A stretch of DNA of 64,000 bases from VXPW01 sp965115815 (GTDB taxonomy: Bacteria > Pseudomonadota > Alphaproteobacteria > TMED109), in NCBI GenBank assembly GCA_965115815.1, contig OZ220465.1, positions 1,426,001 to 1,490,000 on the forward strand. The letters are read 5' to 3'. This document shows positions 34,532 through 44,215 of the stretch, in pieces; the stretch's first letter is position 1, and each line of letters begins with the position of its first letter. A program made the position numbers and the translations under genes. The notes below the pieces were generated by a model. That model was not told the DNA's origin and searched no databases. It saw nothing but the letters and a program-made list of their open reading frames with translations.

Positions 34532-35551
34532 ATGCGGGTGTACTACGACCGTGATGCGGATGCCCACCTGATCCAGTCGAAGAAGGTCGTCATCATCGGG
34601 TACGGCAGCCAGGGACACGCCCATGCCGCCAACCTGCGCGACAGCGGCGTGCGCGACCTGAAGATCGCCCTGCGGGCCGGTTCGGGTTCGGCCGCCAAGG
34701 CGGAGGCCGCCGGGTTCGAGGTGGTCTCGACGGCCGACGGCGCGGCCTGGGCCGACGTCATGATGATGGCGACGCCCGACGAACTGCAGGGCGGGATCTG
34801 GCGCGACCACCTGGCGGCCCGCATGCAGTCGGGCGCGGCCCTGGGGTTCGCGCACGGGCTCAATATCCACTACGGTCTGATCGAGCCGCGCGCCGACCTC
34901 GACGTCTTCATGCTGGCGCCGAAGGGACCCGGGCACACGGTGCGCGCCGAATACCGGCGCGGCGGTGGGGTGCCGGCCCTGGTGGCGGTGCACCAGGACG
35001 CGTCCGGCCATGCACTGGAATTGGGTCTGTCGTACGGCTGCGGCCTCGGTGCGGGCCGCGCCGGAATCATCGAGACCACCTTTCAGGAGGAATGCGAAAC
35101 GGACCTGTTCGGCGAGCAGGCGGTGCTGTGCGGAGGTCTGACGGAACTGATCACCGCCGGTTACGAGACCCTGGTGGAGGCCGGCTATGCGCCCGAGATG
35201 GCGTATTTCGAGTGTCTCCACGAGGTCAAGCTGATCGTCGATCTCATCTACGAGGGCGGGATCGCGAACATGCGCTATTCGGTGTCGAACACGGCCGAGT
35301 TCGGCGACTATGCGAGCGGTCCGCGCATCGTCGGCACGGAGGCGCGGGCCGCGATGCGGGAGGTTCTCGACGACATCCGGACGGGCCGTTTCACCCGCCG
35401 GTGGATGACCGAATGTGCGGTCGGCCAGCCCAGCTTCAAGAGCCTGCGCCGGCGGGCCGCGGAGCATCCGATCGAGGAGGTGGGCAAGCGGTTGCGGGCG
35501 ATGATGCCGTGGTTGGCGGAGAACCAGCTCGTGGATCGCGACCGGAACTGA
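34532..35551 (+). CDS. ilvC: ketol-acid reductoisomerase
   Basis: IlvC isomerises and reduces acetolactate or acetohydroxybutyrate in valine and isoleucine synthesis, using NADPH and Mg. The 339-residue class I protein has MRVYYDRDADAHLIQSKKVV, the Rossmann motif IIGYGSQGHAHAANLRDSGV, APKGPGHTVRAEYRRGGGVP, and metal sites in ETDLFGEQAVLCGGLTELI and EMAYFECLHEVKLIVDLIYE. AGGAG stands before the ATG. A GC-rich hairpin (CCGCCGGC...GCCGGCGG, from 35553) directly follows the stop and may act as a terminator, though no T-run is present. Confidence 0.97.
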   Translation: MRVYYDRDADAHLIQSKKVVIIGYGSQGHAHAANLRDSGVRDLKIALRAGSGSAAKAEAAGFEVVSTADGAAWADVMMMATPDELQGGIWRDHLAARMQSGAALGFAHGLNIHYGLIEPRADLDVFMLAPKGPGHTVRAEYRRGGGVPALVAVHQDASGHALELGLSYGCGLGAGRAGIIETTFQEECETDLFGEQAVLCGGLTELITAGYETLVEAGYAPEMAYFECLHEVKLIVDLIYEGGIANMRYSVSNTAEFGDYASGPRIVGTEARAAMREVLDDIRTGRFTRRWMTECAVGQPSFKSLRRRAAEHPIEEVGKRLRAMMPWLAENQLVDRDRN

Positions 35552-35697
35552 GCCGCCGGCGCGCGGCCGGCGGGGGCCCCGTTGATCTGCCGAAGCATCC
35601 GGGCTAGGTATCAGGCGACGGTGCCGTGTGCGGGTGTCGGGGACTGCGGGCCGCATCGGCGTGCAGGGCGGCCGCGCGCGCGCGCTTGGGGAACGTC

Positions 35698-37251
35698 ATG
35701 GCCAATTCCGTTGATCCTGTCGTGATCTTCGACACCACTCTGCGCGACGGCGAGCAATCGCCCGGCTGTTCGATGAACCTCGAGGAGAAGCTGCGGGTCG
35801 CGGAGGTGCTGTCCGCCCTGAAGGTCGACGTGATCGAGGCCGGCTTCCCGGCCGCGTCGAACGGCGACTTCGAGGCCGTGCGGGCCGTCGCGCGCGCCAT
35901 GCGGGAACCGGTGGTCTGCGCCCTGGCCCGGGCCAGCCGTCGGGACATCGAACGCGCCGCCGCCGCGCTGAAGCCGGCCGCGCGCGCGCGCATCCACACG
36001 TTCATCTCGACCAGCGCGCTGCACATGCGGCACAAGCTCCAGCTCGATCCCGAAGAGGTGCATGCGCTGGTCGTGGACAGCGTCGGATACGCGCGGAACT
36101 TCGCGGACGACGTCGAATGGAGCCCGGAGGACGGATCGCGCACCGACCCCGACTTCCTGTGCCGGTGCGTGGAGAGCGCCATTCGGGCGGGAGCCCGGAC
36201 GATCAACATTCCCGATACGGTGGGCTACGCGGTCCCGTCCGAATTCGCCGAACTGATCGCCATGCTGCGGAACCGGGTGCCGAACATCGACCGGGCCGTG
36301 CTGTCGGTCCATTGCCACAACGACCTCGGCCTCGCGGTCGCAAACTCGCTGGCGGCGGTCGGTGCGGGGGCGCGTCAGGTCGAGTGCACGATCAACGGAA
36401 TCGGCGAGCGGGCCGGCAACGCGGCGATGGAGGAAATCGTCATGGCGCTGCGGACCCGGAGGGACGCGCTGCCGTTCGAGACCGCGGTCGAGACGCGGCA
36501 CATCACCCGCGCCTCGCGGCTGCTGTCGCAGGTGACGGGGTTCTCCGTCCAGCCGAACAAGGCCGTCGTCGGCGCCAACGCCTTCGCCCACGAATCGGGC
36601 ATTCACCAGGACGGCATGCTGAAGCACACCGGGACCTACGAGATCATGACCCCGGAATCGGTCGGCTTGGTCAAGTCCAGCCTGGTGCTCGGCAAACACT
36701 CCGGTCGCGCGGCCCTGAACGAGAAACTCCGGGAGCTCGGCGTCGAGCTGGGCGCCAACCAGCTGCAGGATGTCTTCGTCCGGTTCAAGGAACTCGCCGA
36801 CAAGAAGAAGGAGGTCTTCGAGGAGGACCTGCGGGCGTTGGCGGAGGTCGGCATCGCGAAGGACGACGAACGGGTCGCGCTGGCGGATCTGGCGCTCCGG
36901 TGCGGAACCGGTCGGGACGCGACGGCGGTGGTACGGCTGCGGGTCGACGACGCGGAGCAGGCTGTCGAGCGGAGCGGATCCGGTCCGGTCGACGCCGTGT
37001 TTCGGGGCATTGCGGCGCTGGTCCCCGGCGACTACCGGCTGGAGCTGTTTCAGGTCAGCGCCGTGACCGGAGGCACCGACGCGCAGGCCGAGGTGACCGT
37101 TCGGCTGGAGGAGAACGGTCGGCGCGTCACGGGCCATGCCGCCGATACCGACACGATGGTCGCCGCCGCTGCCGCCTACATTGCCGCGCTGAACCGCCTG
37201 TTCACGAAACGCCAGCGTGGGGTCCCGCCGGCGCTCGCGGCGCGCGGTTAG
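35698..37251 (+). CDS. leuA: 2-isopropylmalate synthase
   Basis: LeuA condenses acetyl-CoA with 2-ketoisovalerate, the committed step to leucine. The 517-residue product has VIFDTTLRDGEQSPGCSMNL, IEAGFPAASNGDFEAVRAVA, the metal motif SVHCHNDLGLAVANSLAAVG, FAHESGIHQDGMLKHTGTYE and GLVKSSLVLGKHSGRAAL, then the C-terminal leucine-binding domain from about residue 390. I start at ATG 35698 (GGGGAA upstream); the frame extends a little further but that part is not conserved-looking. A weak TTGATC-N17-TAGGTA pair near 35582 could be its promoter. Confidence 0.96.
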   Translation: MANSVDPVVIFDTTLRDGEQSPGCSMNLEEKLRVAEVLSALKVDVIEAGFPAASNGDFEAVRAVARAMREPVVCALARASRRDIERAAAALKPAARARIHTFISTSALHMRHKLQLDPEEVHALVVDSVGYARNFADDVEWSPEDGSRTDPDFLCRCVESAIRAGARTINIPDTVGYAVPSEFAELIAMLRNRVPNIDRAVLSVHCHNDLGLAVANSLAAVGAGARQVECTINGIGERAGNAAMEEIVMALRTRRDALPFETAVETRHITRASRLLSQVTGFSVQPNKAVVGANAFAHESGIHQDGMLKHTGTYEIMTPESVGLVKSSLVLGKHSGRAALNEKLRELGVELGANQLQDVFVRFKELADKKKEVFEEDLRALAEVGIAKDDERVALADLALRCGTGRDATAVVRLRVDDAEQAVERSGSGPVDAVFRGIAALVPGDYRLELFQVSAVTGGTDAQAEVTVRLEENGRRVTGHAADTDTMVAAAAAYIAALNRLFTKRQRGVPPALAARG

Positions 37252-37281
37252 GCGCGGCCGAGCGCGGCGGGAGACGGTCCG

Positions 37282-38334
37282 ATGGGATTCCTCTCCGGAA
37301 TTCTGGACGCCTTCTCGAACGAATTCGGGATCGATCTGGGGACGGCGAACACACTCGTGTACGTCCAGGGCCGGGGCGTGGTCCTGAACGAGCCGTCGAT
37401 CATTTCGGTCGGCTATCGCGCCGGCAAGCCGCAGACGCTGGCCGTCGGCGCGGATGCGAAGCAGATGATCGGGCGGACTCCCGGCACGATTCAGGCCATC
37501 CGCCCGATGCGAAACGGCGTGATCGCCGATTTCGAGATGGCCGCCCTCATGCTGGAGCACTTCATCCGCCGGGTCCACCGCAGCCGCAGCTTCATTTCTC
37601 CGCGCATCGCGGTCTGCATTCCCTCGGGCGCCACGCAGGTGGAGCGCCGCGCGATCCGGGAATCGGCCGAATCGACGGGCGCGCGCGACGTGGTCCTGAT
37701 CGAGGAGCCCATGGCGGCGGCTCTGGGGGCGGACATGCCGATCATGGAATCGAACGCGTCCATGGTGGTGGACATCGGCGGCGGCACCACCGAAGTGGGG
37801 ATCATCTCGCTCGGCGGACTGGCCACGACCCGGTCCGTGCAGCTTGGCGGCGACAAGCTGGATCAGGCGCTCATCACCTACGTGCGGAACAATTTCCATC
37901 TGCAGTTGGGAGAGCAGAGCGCCGAGAACCTGAAGAAGGACATCGGCGCGGTCTGCCTGCCCGACGACGGCTCCGACGGCCGGGTCTGCGCCGTGCGCGG
38001 CATGGACCTGACGACCGGTCTGCCCCGGGAGATCGAGGTGTCCGAACGCCACATGTACGAGGCCTATTCCGAGACTGTGGACCAGATCGCCGAGACCGTG
38101 CGCGACGCCCTCCGGCACACCAGCCCCGAACTGGCGGCGGATCTCGTCAATCAGGGGATTCTTCTCACGGGCGGAGGAGCCCTGTTGAAGGGCATCGACC
38201 GCGTGATTCGCGACACCACCGGACTGCCGGTGGCGGTGCACGACGAACCGCTGCTGTGCGTTGCCTACGGAACCGGGAAACTCCTGGGCAACCGGGTGTT
38301 GCTGCGGCAGCTGGCCCAGATCGGGACCCGCTGA
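37282..38334 (+). CDS. mreB: rod shape-determining protein MreB
   Basis: MreB forms membrane-bound actin-like filaments that orient lateral wall synthesis. The 350-residue product has GIDLGTANTLVYVQGRGVVL (phosphate 1), MVVDIGGGTTEVGIISLGG (phosphate 2), GILLTGGGALLKGIDRVIRD, and the N-terminal MGFLSGILDAFSNEFG, a possible amphipathic membrane helix. It opens a five-gene cluster with mreC, mreD, mrdA and rodA. leuA upstream is 30 bp away, an arrangement also seen in Rhodospirillales-type genomes. Confidence 0.97.
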   Translation: MGFLSGILDAFSNEFGIDLGTANTLVYVQGRGVVLNEPSIISVGYRAGKPQTLAVGADAKQMIGRTPGTIQAIRPMRNGVIADFEMAALMLEHFIRRVHRSRSFISPRIAVCIPSGATQVERRAIRESAESTGARDVVLIEEPMAAALGADMPIMESNASMVVDIGGGTTEVGIISLGGLATTRSVQLGGDKLDQALITYVRNNFHLQLGEQSAENLKKDIGAVCLPDDGSDGRVCAVRGMDLTTGLPREIEVSERHMYEAYSETVDQIAETVRDALRHTSPELAADLVNQGILLTGGGALLKGIDRVIRDTTGLPVAVHDEPLLCVAYGTGKLLGNRVLLRQLAQIGTR

Positions 38335-38397
38335 GGAACCCGGGTGGGCGGTAGGCTCCCGGGAGGCGAGGATCCGGGGTGGCGGCGCGAGGTGCGG

Positions 38398-39258
38398 ATG
38401 GGTGGACATCGGCTGGACGGCGTCGCGGACCGGTTGCGAGCCGGCTACCGGCGCTATGCGGCCGGCCTGCTGGCCGGAAGTTCGTTGGCCCTGCTCCTGC
38501 TCGGACAGTTCGAATCGCACGCGGTGTCGAGAATCGAGGCCGTGCTGGTGGATGCGGTGGCCGCGACCGTCCGGATCGTCAGCCTGCCCTTCGAGGGGGC
38601 CGGCCTTCTGATTCGCGATTTCGACGATCTGGTGCACGCCCGGGAACAGAACCGGTGGCACCGCGCCGAGCTGGTCCGCCTGCGCCGACAGGTCGTCGCG
38701 CTGCGCGGGATCGAGACGGAGAACGCCCGGCTGCGCGCACTGCTGGCCCTGGTGCCGTCGGACCTGCCGTCCTACGTTTCCGTCCGGATCGTCGCGGCCG
38801 GCACGGCCGTGCCCCGCCACACGATCCTGATTGACGGAGGCGCCCGGGACGGAATCCGCATCGGCGACCCGGTGGTGTCCTTGGGGCGGATGGCGGGCTA
38901 CGTCACCGCCGTGGGGAGCCGCGCCGCCCGGGTGCGGCTGCTGACCGGCATCGCCGCCTACGTGCCGGTGTTCGGCGAGCGTTCCGGACACAGTGCCGTG
39001 GTAACCGGCGGCCCGGGTGGAGGGATGCGGTTCGCCTATATCCGATCCTCGGCCCGAGCGGCCGACTTTCGGGAGCGGGAAGCCCTGCACACGTCGGGCC
39101 AGGGAGGGGTGTTTCCTCCCCATCTGCTGGTGGGCACCGTCGAGCCGACCGACGAGGGGGTGCGGATCCGCCCGGCCGTGAACCTCGACGGGATGCGCTT
39201 CCTGCAGGTGATCGTCCGCGGGCCGGCCGGGGCGGCTCCGGCCGAACGGCTGCCGTGA
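38398..39258 (+). CDS. mreC: rod shape-determining protein MreC
   Basis: MreC is a periplasmic scaffold anchored by one N-terminal helix; it activates PBP2-RodA. The product of about 286 residues has a membrane segment (AGLLAGSSLALLLLG), a coiled coil with RAELVRLRRQVVALRGIETE and NARLRALLALVP, then beta-domains with ILIDGGARDGIRIGDPVVSL and VGSRAARVRLLT. The start is uncertain: ATG 38398 has GAGGTG upstream, GTG 38344 would add 18 residues. Confidence 0.92.
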   Translation: MGGHRLDGVADRLRAGYRRYAAGLLAGSSLALLLLGQFESHAVSRIEAVLVDAVAATVRIVSLPFEGAGLLIRDFDDLVHAREQNRWHRAELVRLRRQVVALRGIETENARLRALLALVPSDLPSYVSVRIVAAGTAVPRHTILIDGGARDGIRIGDPVVSLGRMAGYVTAVGSRAARVRLLTGIAAYVPVFGERSGHSAVVTGGPGGGMRFAYIRSSARAADFREREALHTSGQGGVFPPHLLVGTVEPTDEGVRIRPAVNLDGMRFLQVIVRGPAGAAPAERLP

Positions 39259-39773
39259 AGCGGCTGCCGACCGGAGCGTTCGGGCCGGTCGCCCTGCTCC
39301 TTCCGGTGTTGGGCCAGGCGGTCTTGGCCGGTCCGGCCCTGTCCGTGGACCTCCTCGCCCCCATGCCGGTCCTGTTGGTGGCCGGCCTCTGCTGCCTGTA
39401 CCCCGCACACACCGGACGCCTGAATCCGCTGATCCTGTTTGCCTTCGGGCTGGTCTGCGATGTGCTGTCCGGGGTGCGGATCGGCACCGTTCCGCTGGTC
39501 CTGTTCGTCCTGCGGTTTGCGATCGCGGCCCTGCAGGACCGGTTCGCGACGGCGCGGCCGTGGTTTTACCCGTGGGTGCTGGGTCCCCTGCTGACTGCAG
39601 CGGCGACCGTGGCCGTCCTGCTGGTCGGAGCGGGCGCGGCGGGCGGCGTCGCGTCCGACACCCTCCTGTTCCAGGTCGCGGCGATCCTGCTCCTGTACCC
39701 GATCATCCTGCAGTCGTTCGTCCTGCTGCAGTACCTGTTCGAACCCCCGCCGCGCCGCCATGCGTCGCGCTGA
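39255..39773 (+). CDS. mreD: rod shape-determining protein MreD
   Basis: MreD is a small integral membrane protein linking the elongasome. The 172-residue product shows about five or six hydrophobic segments, with FAFGLVCDVLSGVRIGTVPL near the middle, the typical MreD sequence of Gly and Asp in a helix, and LLLYPIILQSFVLLQYLFEP at the end. GTG 39255 overlaps the mreC stop. Sequence conservation in this family is low, so the call rests largely on position and topology. Confidence 0.88.
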   Translation: MKRLPTGAFGPVALLLPVLGQAVLAGPALSVDLLAPMPVLLVAGLCCLYPAHTGRLNPLILFAFGLVCDVLSGVRIGTVPLVLFVLRFAIAALQDRFATARPWFYPWVLGPLLTAAATVAVLLVGAGAAGGVASDTLLFQVAAILLLYPIILQSFVLLQYLFEPPPRRHASR

Positions 39774-41661
39774 TCGGCACCGCCGTCACGACTTCAGCCG
39801 GCGCTCCCTGCTGGTTCTGGGCCTGAACGGCGGCCTGCTCGCGGTCGTCGCCGGGCGTCTGTATCGGTTGCAGATCGTCGAGCACGAACGCTACGCGGCG
39901 CAGTCGGACGAGAATCGCGTGCAGCTTCGGCTGTTGCCGCCGGTGCGGGGGCGCATCCTCGATCGGAGAGGAGTGGTGGTCGCGGGCAGGCGCTGGCACC
40001 ACTACCTGCACGTGGAGCTTCCGGGCGACCCCGAGGACCGGGTGGCCGCCGAGCGGCAGCTCGAGCGCATCCTGCAGCCGGCGGGCACGCGGTACGCCGA
40101 TCTCGGGCAGCTGTTTCGGAGCCCGACCGCGGATGCGGCGGGCGGCGGGCGGCCCGTGCGGCTGGAGTCCTGGGAGGACGTGACGAAAGTGGCGGCCCGG
40201 TCGGTGCTGCTGCCCGGAGTGTCGGTCCGCCGCGAGTCCGAACGGCACTATCCGGGCGGAGAGGCGCTGGCCCATCTGCTGGGGTACGTTTCACCGGTCA
40301 CGCGCGAGGATGTCGACCGTCAGGCCGTCCTCGCCCATCTGAGCAACTACCAGATCGGCCGGATCGGACTCGAACGGACACAGGAGACGGTCCTGAGGGG
40401 CAAGGTCGGCACCCTGCACGTGGAGGTCAATGCCCACAATCAGCCGGTACGGAACCTTCTGGAGAAGAAGGCGGTCCCGGGAGCCGACCTGCAGCTCACC
40501 GTCGACTCCCGCCTGCAGCGCCGCGCGGCCGCGCGGCTCGCCGGCCAGTCCGGGGCCGCGATCGTGCTGGATGCGGTCGGCGGGGAGGCGCTGGCCTGCT
40601 GTTCGTGGCCGAGCTTCGATCCCAACCGGTTCGTCTCCGGGCTGGACCGCACGACGTGGGAGGCCTTGAGCAACCATCCCTCGACTCCGCTGTTCGACCG
40701 GGCCGTGCGGGGTCACTATGCGCCCGGTTCCACGTTCAAGCTGGTCGTCGCCCTGGCCGCCTTGGAAGCGGGCCACGACCCGGCTACGACCGTGTTGTGC
40801 GGCGGGGCGCGGGAGATCGGAGGAAACCGGTTTCACTGCTGGCGGCGGGCGGGGCATGGCCGGCTCGGACTGCACGAGGCGATTGCCCAGTCGTGCGACC
40901 TCCATTTCTACGAACTGGCGCTGCGGTTCGGAATCGGCCGCATTGCCGCCATGGCCCGGCACCTGGGGCTGGGAGGGCCGGCTGTCGCCGACCGCGCCGT
41001 CCGGGAATGGACGGGACTGGTGCCGACCCGCGCGTGGAAGGAGGAGACCTACGGCAGGGCCTGGTACCCGAGCGATACCGCCAACGTCGGAATCGGTCAG
41101 GGCTATCTGCTCGCGACCCCGGTTCAGCTGGCCCTGATGACCGCCCGGATCGCCAGCGGGCGGCAGTTGGGAGTCCGGTTCATCCGGAGGGCGACCGGTT
41201 CGGGCACGGACGGAAATCCGGTGCGCGAAGGGGCGCCGCCGGACGGCGCCGACGGGCGTTCGGCCGCCCCGCTTGCCCTTCGGGACACCTCCCTGGATGC
41301 GGTCCGCGCGGCGATGTCGGCCGTGGTCAACGGACGCCGGGGCACGGCCCGTGGATCCCGGATCCGGCAGCCGGACTTCCGGATGGCCGGCAAGACCGGC
41401 ACCGTGCAGGTGCGCCGGATCACGGCGGCCGAACGGAAGTCCGGGGTCCGGAGAAACGAGGATCTGCCGCGGGAATTCCGGGATCACGCGCTGTTCGTCG
41501 GCTATGCCCCGGCCGAGCAGCCCCGCTACGTCGTTGCGGTCGTCGTCGAACACGGCGGCAGCGGCTCCCGGGTTGCGGCCCCGGTCGCGCGGGATCTGCT
41601 TCTGGAGGCGCATCGTCTGGACCTGATGGGCACGGTTCCCGGACCGGGGCAGGTGGCATGA
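39760..41661 (+). CDS. mrdA: penicillin-binding protein 2, elongasome transpeptidase
   Basis: PBP2 cross-links peptidoglycan during elongation. The 633-residue product has one N-terminal membrane helix (SLLVLGLNGGLLAVVAG), the pedestal domain with PPVRGRILDRRGVVVAGRR, and the transpeptidase domain with the active serine in YAPGSTFK (about residue 324), SCD (about 378) and KTGT (about 545). The tail ends soon after PRYVVAVVVEHGGSGSRVAA. It overlaps mreD by 14 bases and rodA by 4. Confidence 0.96.
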   Translation: MRRADRHRRHDFSRRSLLVLGLNGGLLAVVAGRLYRLQIVEHERYAAQSDENRVQLRLLPPVRGRILDRRGVVVAGRRWHHYLHVELPGDPEDRVAAERQLERILQPAGTRYADLGQLFRSPTADAAGGGRPVRLESWEDVTKVAARSVLLPGVSVRRESERHYPGGEALAHLLGYVSPVTREDVDRQAVLAHLSNYQIGRIGLERTQETVLRGKVGTLHVEVNAHNQPVRNLLEKKAVPGADLQLTVDSRLQRRAAARLAGQSGAAIVLDAVGGEALACCSWPSFDPNRFVSGLDRTTWEALSNHPSTPLFDRAVRGHYAPGSTFKLVVALAALEAGHDPATTVLCGGAREIGGNRFHCWRRAGHGRLGLHEAIAQSCDLHFYELALRFGIGRIAAMARHLGLGGPAVADRAVREWTGLVPTRAWKEETYGRAWYPSDTANVGIGQGYLLATPVQLALMTARIASGRQLGVRFIRRATGSGTDGNPVREGAPPDGADGRSAAPLALRDTSLDAVRAAMSAVVNGRRGTARGSRIRQPDFRMAGKTGTVQVRRITAAERKSGVRRNEDLPREFRDHALFVGYAPAEQPRYVVAVVVEHGGSGSRVAAPVARDLLLEAHRLDLMGTVPGPGQVA

Positions 41662-42821
41662 GCGGCATCGATGTCCTGCGCGAGACCGACGAACAGGTTC
41701 CGGGACTCCGGGAGCGGGTCGGAGAACTGGCCCAAACGCCTCCCATCTATCTGCTGCTGGCGCTGCTGGTTCTGGTCTCGGCCGGACTGGCCGTGCAGTA
41801 CTCGGCCGCTGGCGGAACCCCGGAACCCTGGTTCTGGCCGCACGCCGGCCGGGCGCTGGCCGGCTTTGCACTGATGGTCGGAATGGCGCTGGCCGACATC
41901 CGCTTCTGGCTTCGGTTCGCCTATGTCCCGCTGCTGCTGCTGCTGCTGCTGCTGGTCGTGCTGGAGTTCCTGCCGAGCGGTCTCGCCGTCGACCGGTGGA
42001 TCCGGATCGGATCCTTCCAGTTCCAGCCGTCCGAGCCCGTGAAGCTCGCGCTGGTGCTGGCCCTTGCGCGGTTCTTTCACGACCGGGGCGGCCGAAGCGG
42101 CCTCCTGGAACTGATCGTCCCCGGCTTCCTGATCGCCGTCCCCGCCGTTCTGGTGTGGCACCAGCCCGACCTCGGAACCGCGGCCGCGATTCTGGTCGTG
42201 GGGTGCATGACGGCATTCCAGGCGGGCCTGAGCCTGCGGATCCTGGCCGCGGGGGCGGTGACGGCCGTGGCCGCGCTGCCCCTGTTGTGGTGGTGGGTTC
42301 TGCACGAGTATCAGCGCGTGCGGGTGCGGTCGTTTCTCGATCCGGAATCCGACCCGCTGGGATCCGGCTACCATCTCCTGCAGTCGAAGATCGCGGTGGG
42401 GTCCGGCGGGGTCTTCGGCAGGGGGTTCCTGGGCGGAAGCCAGACGCAGCTCGAGTTTCTTCCCGAGCATCATACCGACTTCGCGTTTACCGTATTCGCC
42501 GAGGAATTCGGTTTGTTCGGCGCGTGGTTCCTGGTGGCGACCTATGGGCTGATCATCGTTTGGGGCATCATCCTCGCCCAGTTCGTGCGCAGCCATTTCG
42601 GACGGGTGCTCGCGGCGTCCATCACCGTCATCGTGTTTCTGTATGCGTTCATCAACATCGCGATGACGATCGGAGTCCTCCCGGTCGTGGGCTACCCGCT
42701 GCCGCCGATCAGCTACGGCGGTACCGCGCTGCTGACGCTGTTCGCCTGCATGGGGTTGCTGCTGAACGTGTACGTGCACCGGGGCAGCGTACTGGGGCGG
42801 CGCCGTCAGACCCTGCTTTGA
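41658..42821 (+). CDS. rodA: rod shape-determining glycosyltransferase RodA
   Basis: RodA is the SEDS peptidoglycan polymerase partner of PBP2. The 387-residue product has about ten membrane helices, PSEPVKLALVLALARFF, HQPDLGTAAAILVVGCMTAF, and the conserved loop LEFLPEHHTDFAFTVFAEEF with the catalytic aspartate, and ends with GYPLPPISYGGTALLTLFAC. It closes the mre cluster. After its stop there is a 420-bp stretch without genes and then the second accessory region. Confidence 0.96.
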   Translation: MSGIDVLRETDEQVPGLRERVGELAQTPPIYLLLALLVLVSAGLAVQYSAAGGTPEPWFWPHAGRALAGFALMVGMALADIRFWLRFAYVPLLLLLLLLVVLEFLPSGLAVDRWIRIGSFQFQPSEPVKLALVLALARFFHDRGGRSGLLELIVPGFLIAVPAVLVWHQPDLGTAAAILVVGCMTAFQAGLSLRILAAGAVTAVAALPLLWWWVLHEYQRVRVRSFLDPESDPLGSGYHLLQSKIAVGSGGVFGRGFLGGSQTQLEFLPEHHTDFAFTVFAEEFGLFGAWFLVATYGLIIVWGIILAQFVRSHFGRVLAASITVIVFLYAFINIAMTIGVLPVVGYPLPPISYGGTALLTLFACMGLLLNVYVHRGSVLGRRRQTLL

Positions 42822-43239
42822 GAGTGCGGCATGCGCGGGTCGGCCCCGATTCCCGGTCGGCCCCCGGGTTCCGGCGAGGCCGACCGGCGCGCGTCCCTCT
42901 CCGGTTCCGGTGGAGCCGGCTTGTGCGCGTCCTGTCGGGCACCGCGGATCCGGCCGCCGACCTCAACCGGATCGCGCACCAGTCCGCGAAGTCGCCGATA
43001 CTCCGCAATCCGGGCCTGGGTTCCTTCGACCGCGGCGGCGGGGGGGGTGCGGCCTGCCTATGACTCACGTTTCTCGTCTGGACGTACGCGCTGGCACAAC
43101 CCGCTGGATGGATCCAGCTTCAACCGGCGCGTCCGGCTCAACCCATGTTGAACAGGATTCCGCTGATTCCAGGCCGGAATCGTAGATTTCCGAGATTTTG
43201 GCCGGAAAACCCTTTGGAAAACAAGGATCTTTGTGCCGG
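42822..43239. other. no gene seen
   Basis: I find no supported coding region or RNA gene. The stretch contains an 8-G run (43040-43047) and, at 43140-43153, the 14-bp sequence AACCCATGTTGAAC that recurs at 44053 (one mismatch) and, inverted, at 51868. These two copies bracket the IS630 remnant. Confidence 0.5.
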
Positions 43240-44004
43240 GCGCGCACATATAGTGCGGGAAAGGCCTGCGCGAACGCCGGGAAGAGATGGGTCGTACCGT
43301 TTCGCTCCGGTTCGTAGTCGACGATTTCCGGCGGCCCGGGCCGCACGGGACGGGGAAGGCGGGGTTCCGTCGTCGGCTGCCGGCGGGTCTCATCCCTGCA
43401 GACCCGAACCTCGTCTTCGGCAACCTCCCGCTGGTACGGGTCCGGCACCTCCTCCCTCGCCGCCACGAACGGCGCGTTGCGGCTCGGGGGAAGGCACCCG
43501 TACGGCTTCAGCCAAGGCGGGATCTCCTGTGGTTCCGAATCCTCCGTACCGTTTCCTTCGAAAGGCTCTCGACGATCTCCCTCTCCATCCGACGGCCGGC
43601 CAGCAGCCTCAGCGTCCAGCGGACACAACCCTCAGGCGGGGAAGAACCGGCCAGAGCCACCAGCCTCGCCTCCTTCGCCCCGTCCCGGAGTTTCGGTCGG
43701 CGGTGCTCCTGCTCCCGGCGGCGGAGGGCAGCCTCCAGACCCTCCGGAACGCAGCGCTTGCGCAGGCGTTCGACCGTCGAGGCGCCGATGCCCAGGCCGC
43801 GCGCGAGGTCGACATTCCGGAGGGGCCGCCGTCGCGCCCTTCGTCCGCCATCCGCAGAATCTGCGCCCGACGCCGCCGCCAGGCGGCTCCGGTACCGTCG
43901 ACGATCGCCGGGAGCTCCCGGCGCTCCGGCGCCGAAAGGCGCACTCGGGAGAGCTTCCTGCCCTGGGGTGGGCCAGGATCCGCTCCGGTCCCCGTGCCGA
44001 ACAC
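43240..44004 (-). pseudogene. IS630-family transposase remnant
   Basis: Minus-strand pieces in three frames follow the IS630 order. RVRLSAPERRELPAIVDGTG and RRRRAQILRMADEGRDGGP come first, then DLARGLGIGASTVERLRKRC, RPKLRDGAKEARLVALAGSS, and PPEGCVRWTLRLLAG with ESLSKETVRRI. The last piece is PWLKPYGCLPPSRNAPFVAA with EIVDYEPERNGTTHLFP. The final DDE portion after about 43240 is missing. At least two frameshifts separate the pieces. The N-terminal winged-helix half is easy to recognise, so the loss is not very old. Confidence 0.8.
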
Positions 44005-44179
44005 CGGCAGGCAGGCTCGGTTTCCGGGAACCGGATCCGTCCCGATCCCCCCAACCCATGTTTAACCCGAAGTTCCAGAGATTTCGCGGTGAATTTCAGG
44101 CCTACGTGGTTGACTGTGCTGCATGGTATGCGATGGGACGACGCGCGGGTTGTTCCCATGTAATGTAGGTGCTTGGTGC

Positions 44180-44208
44180 TTGACATAGAAGATTGTATGT
44201 CCTATATG
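44180..44208 (+). promoter_or_regulatory. predicted promoter of the IS1634-type transposase
   Basis: TTGACA (44180-44185) and TATATG (44203-44208) are 17 bp apart. The predicted transcription start, about 7 bases after the -10 box, falls on or next to the ATG at 44216, so the message would be leaderless or nearly so. Confidence 0.55.
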
Positions 44209-44215
44209 AGTTCCC

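Noticed and set aside
35611..39408. A 1265-codon minus-strand open frame opposite leuA, mreB and mreC
   Set aside because: Antisense shadow of three real genes; no family motif and no start signal.
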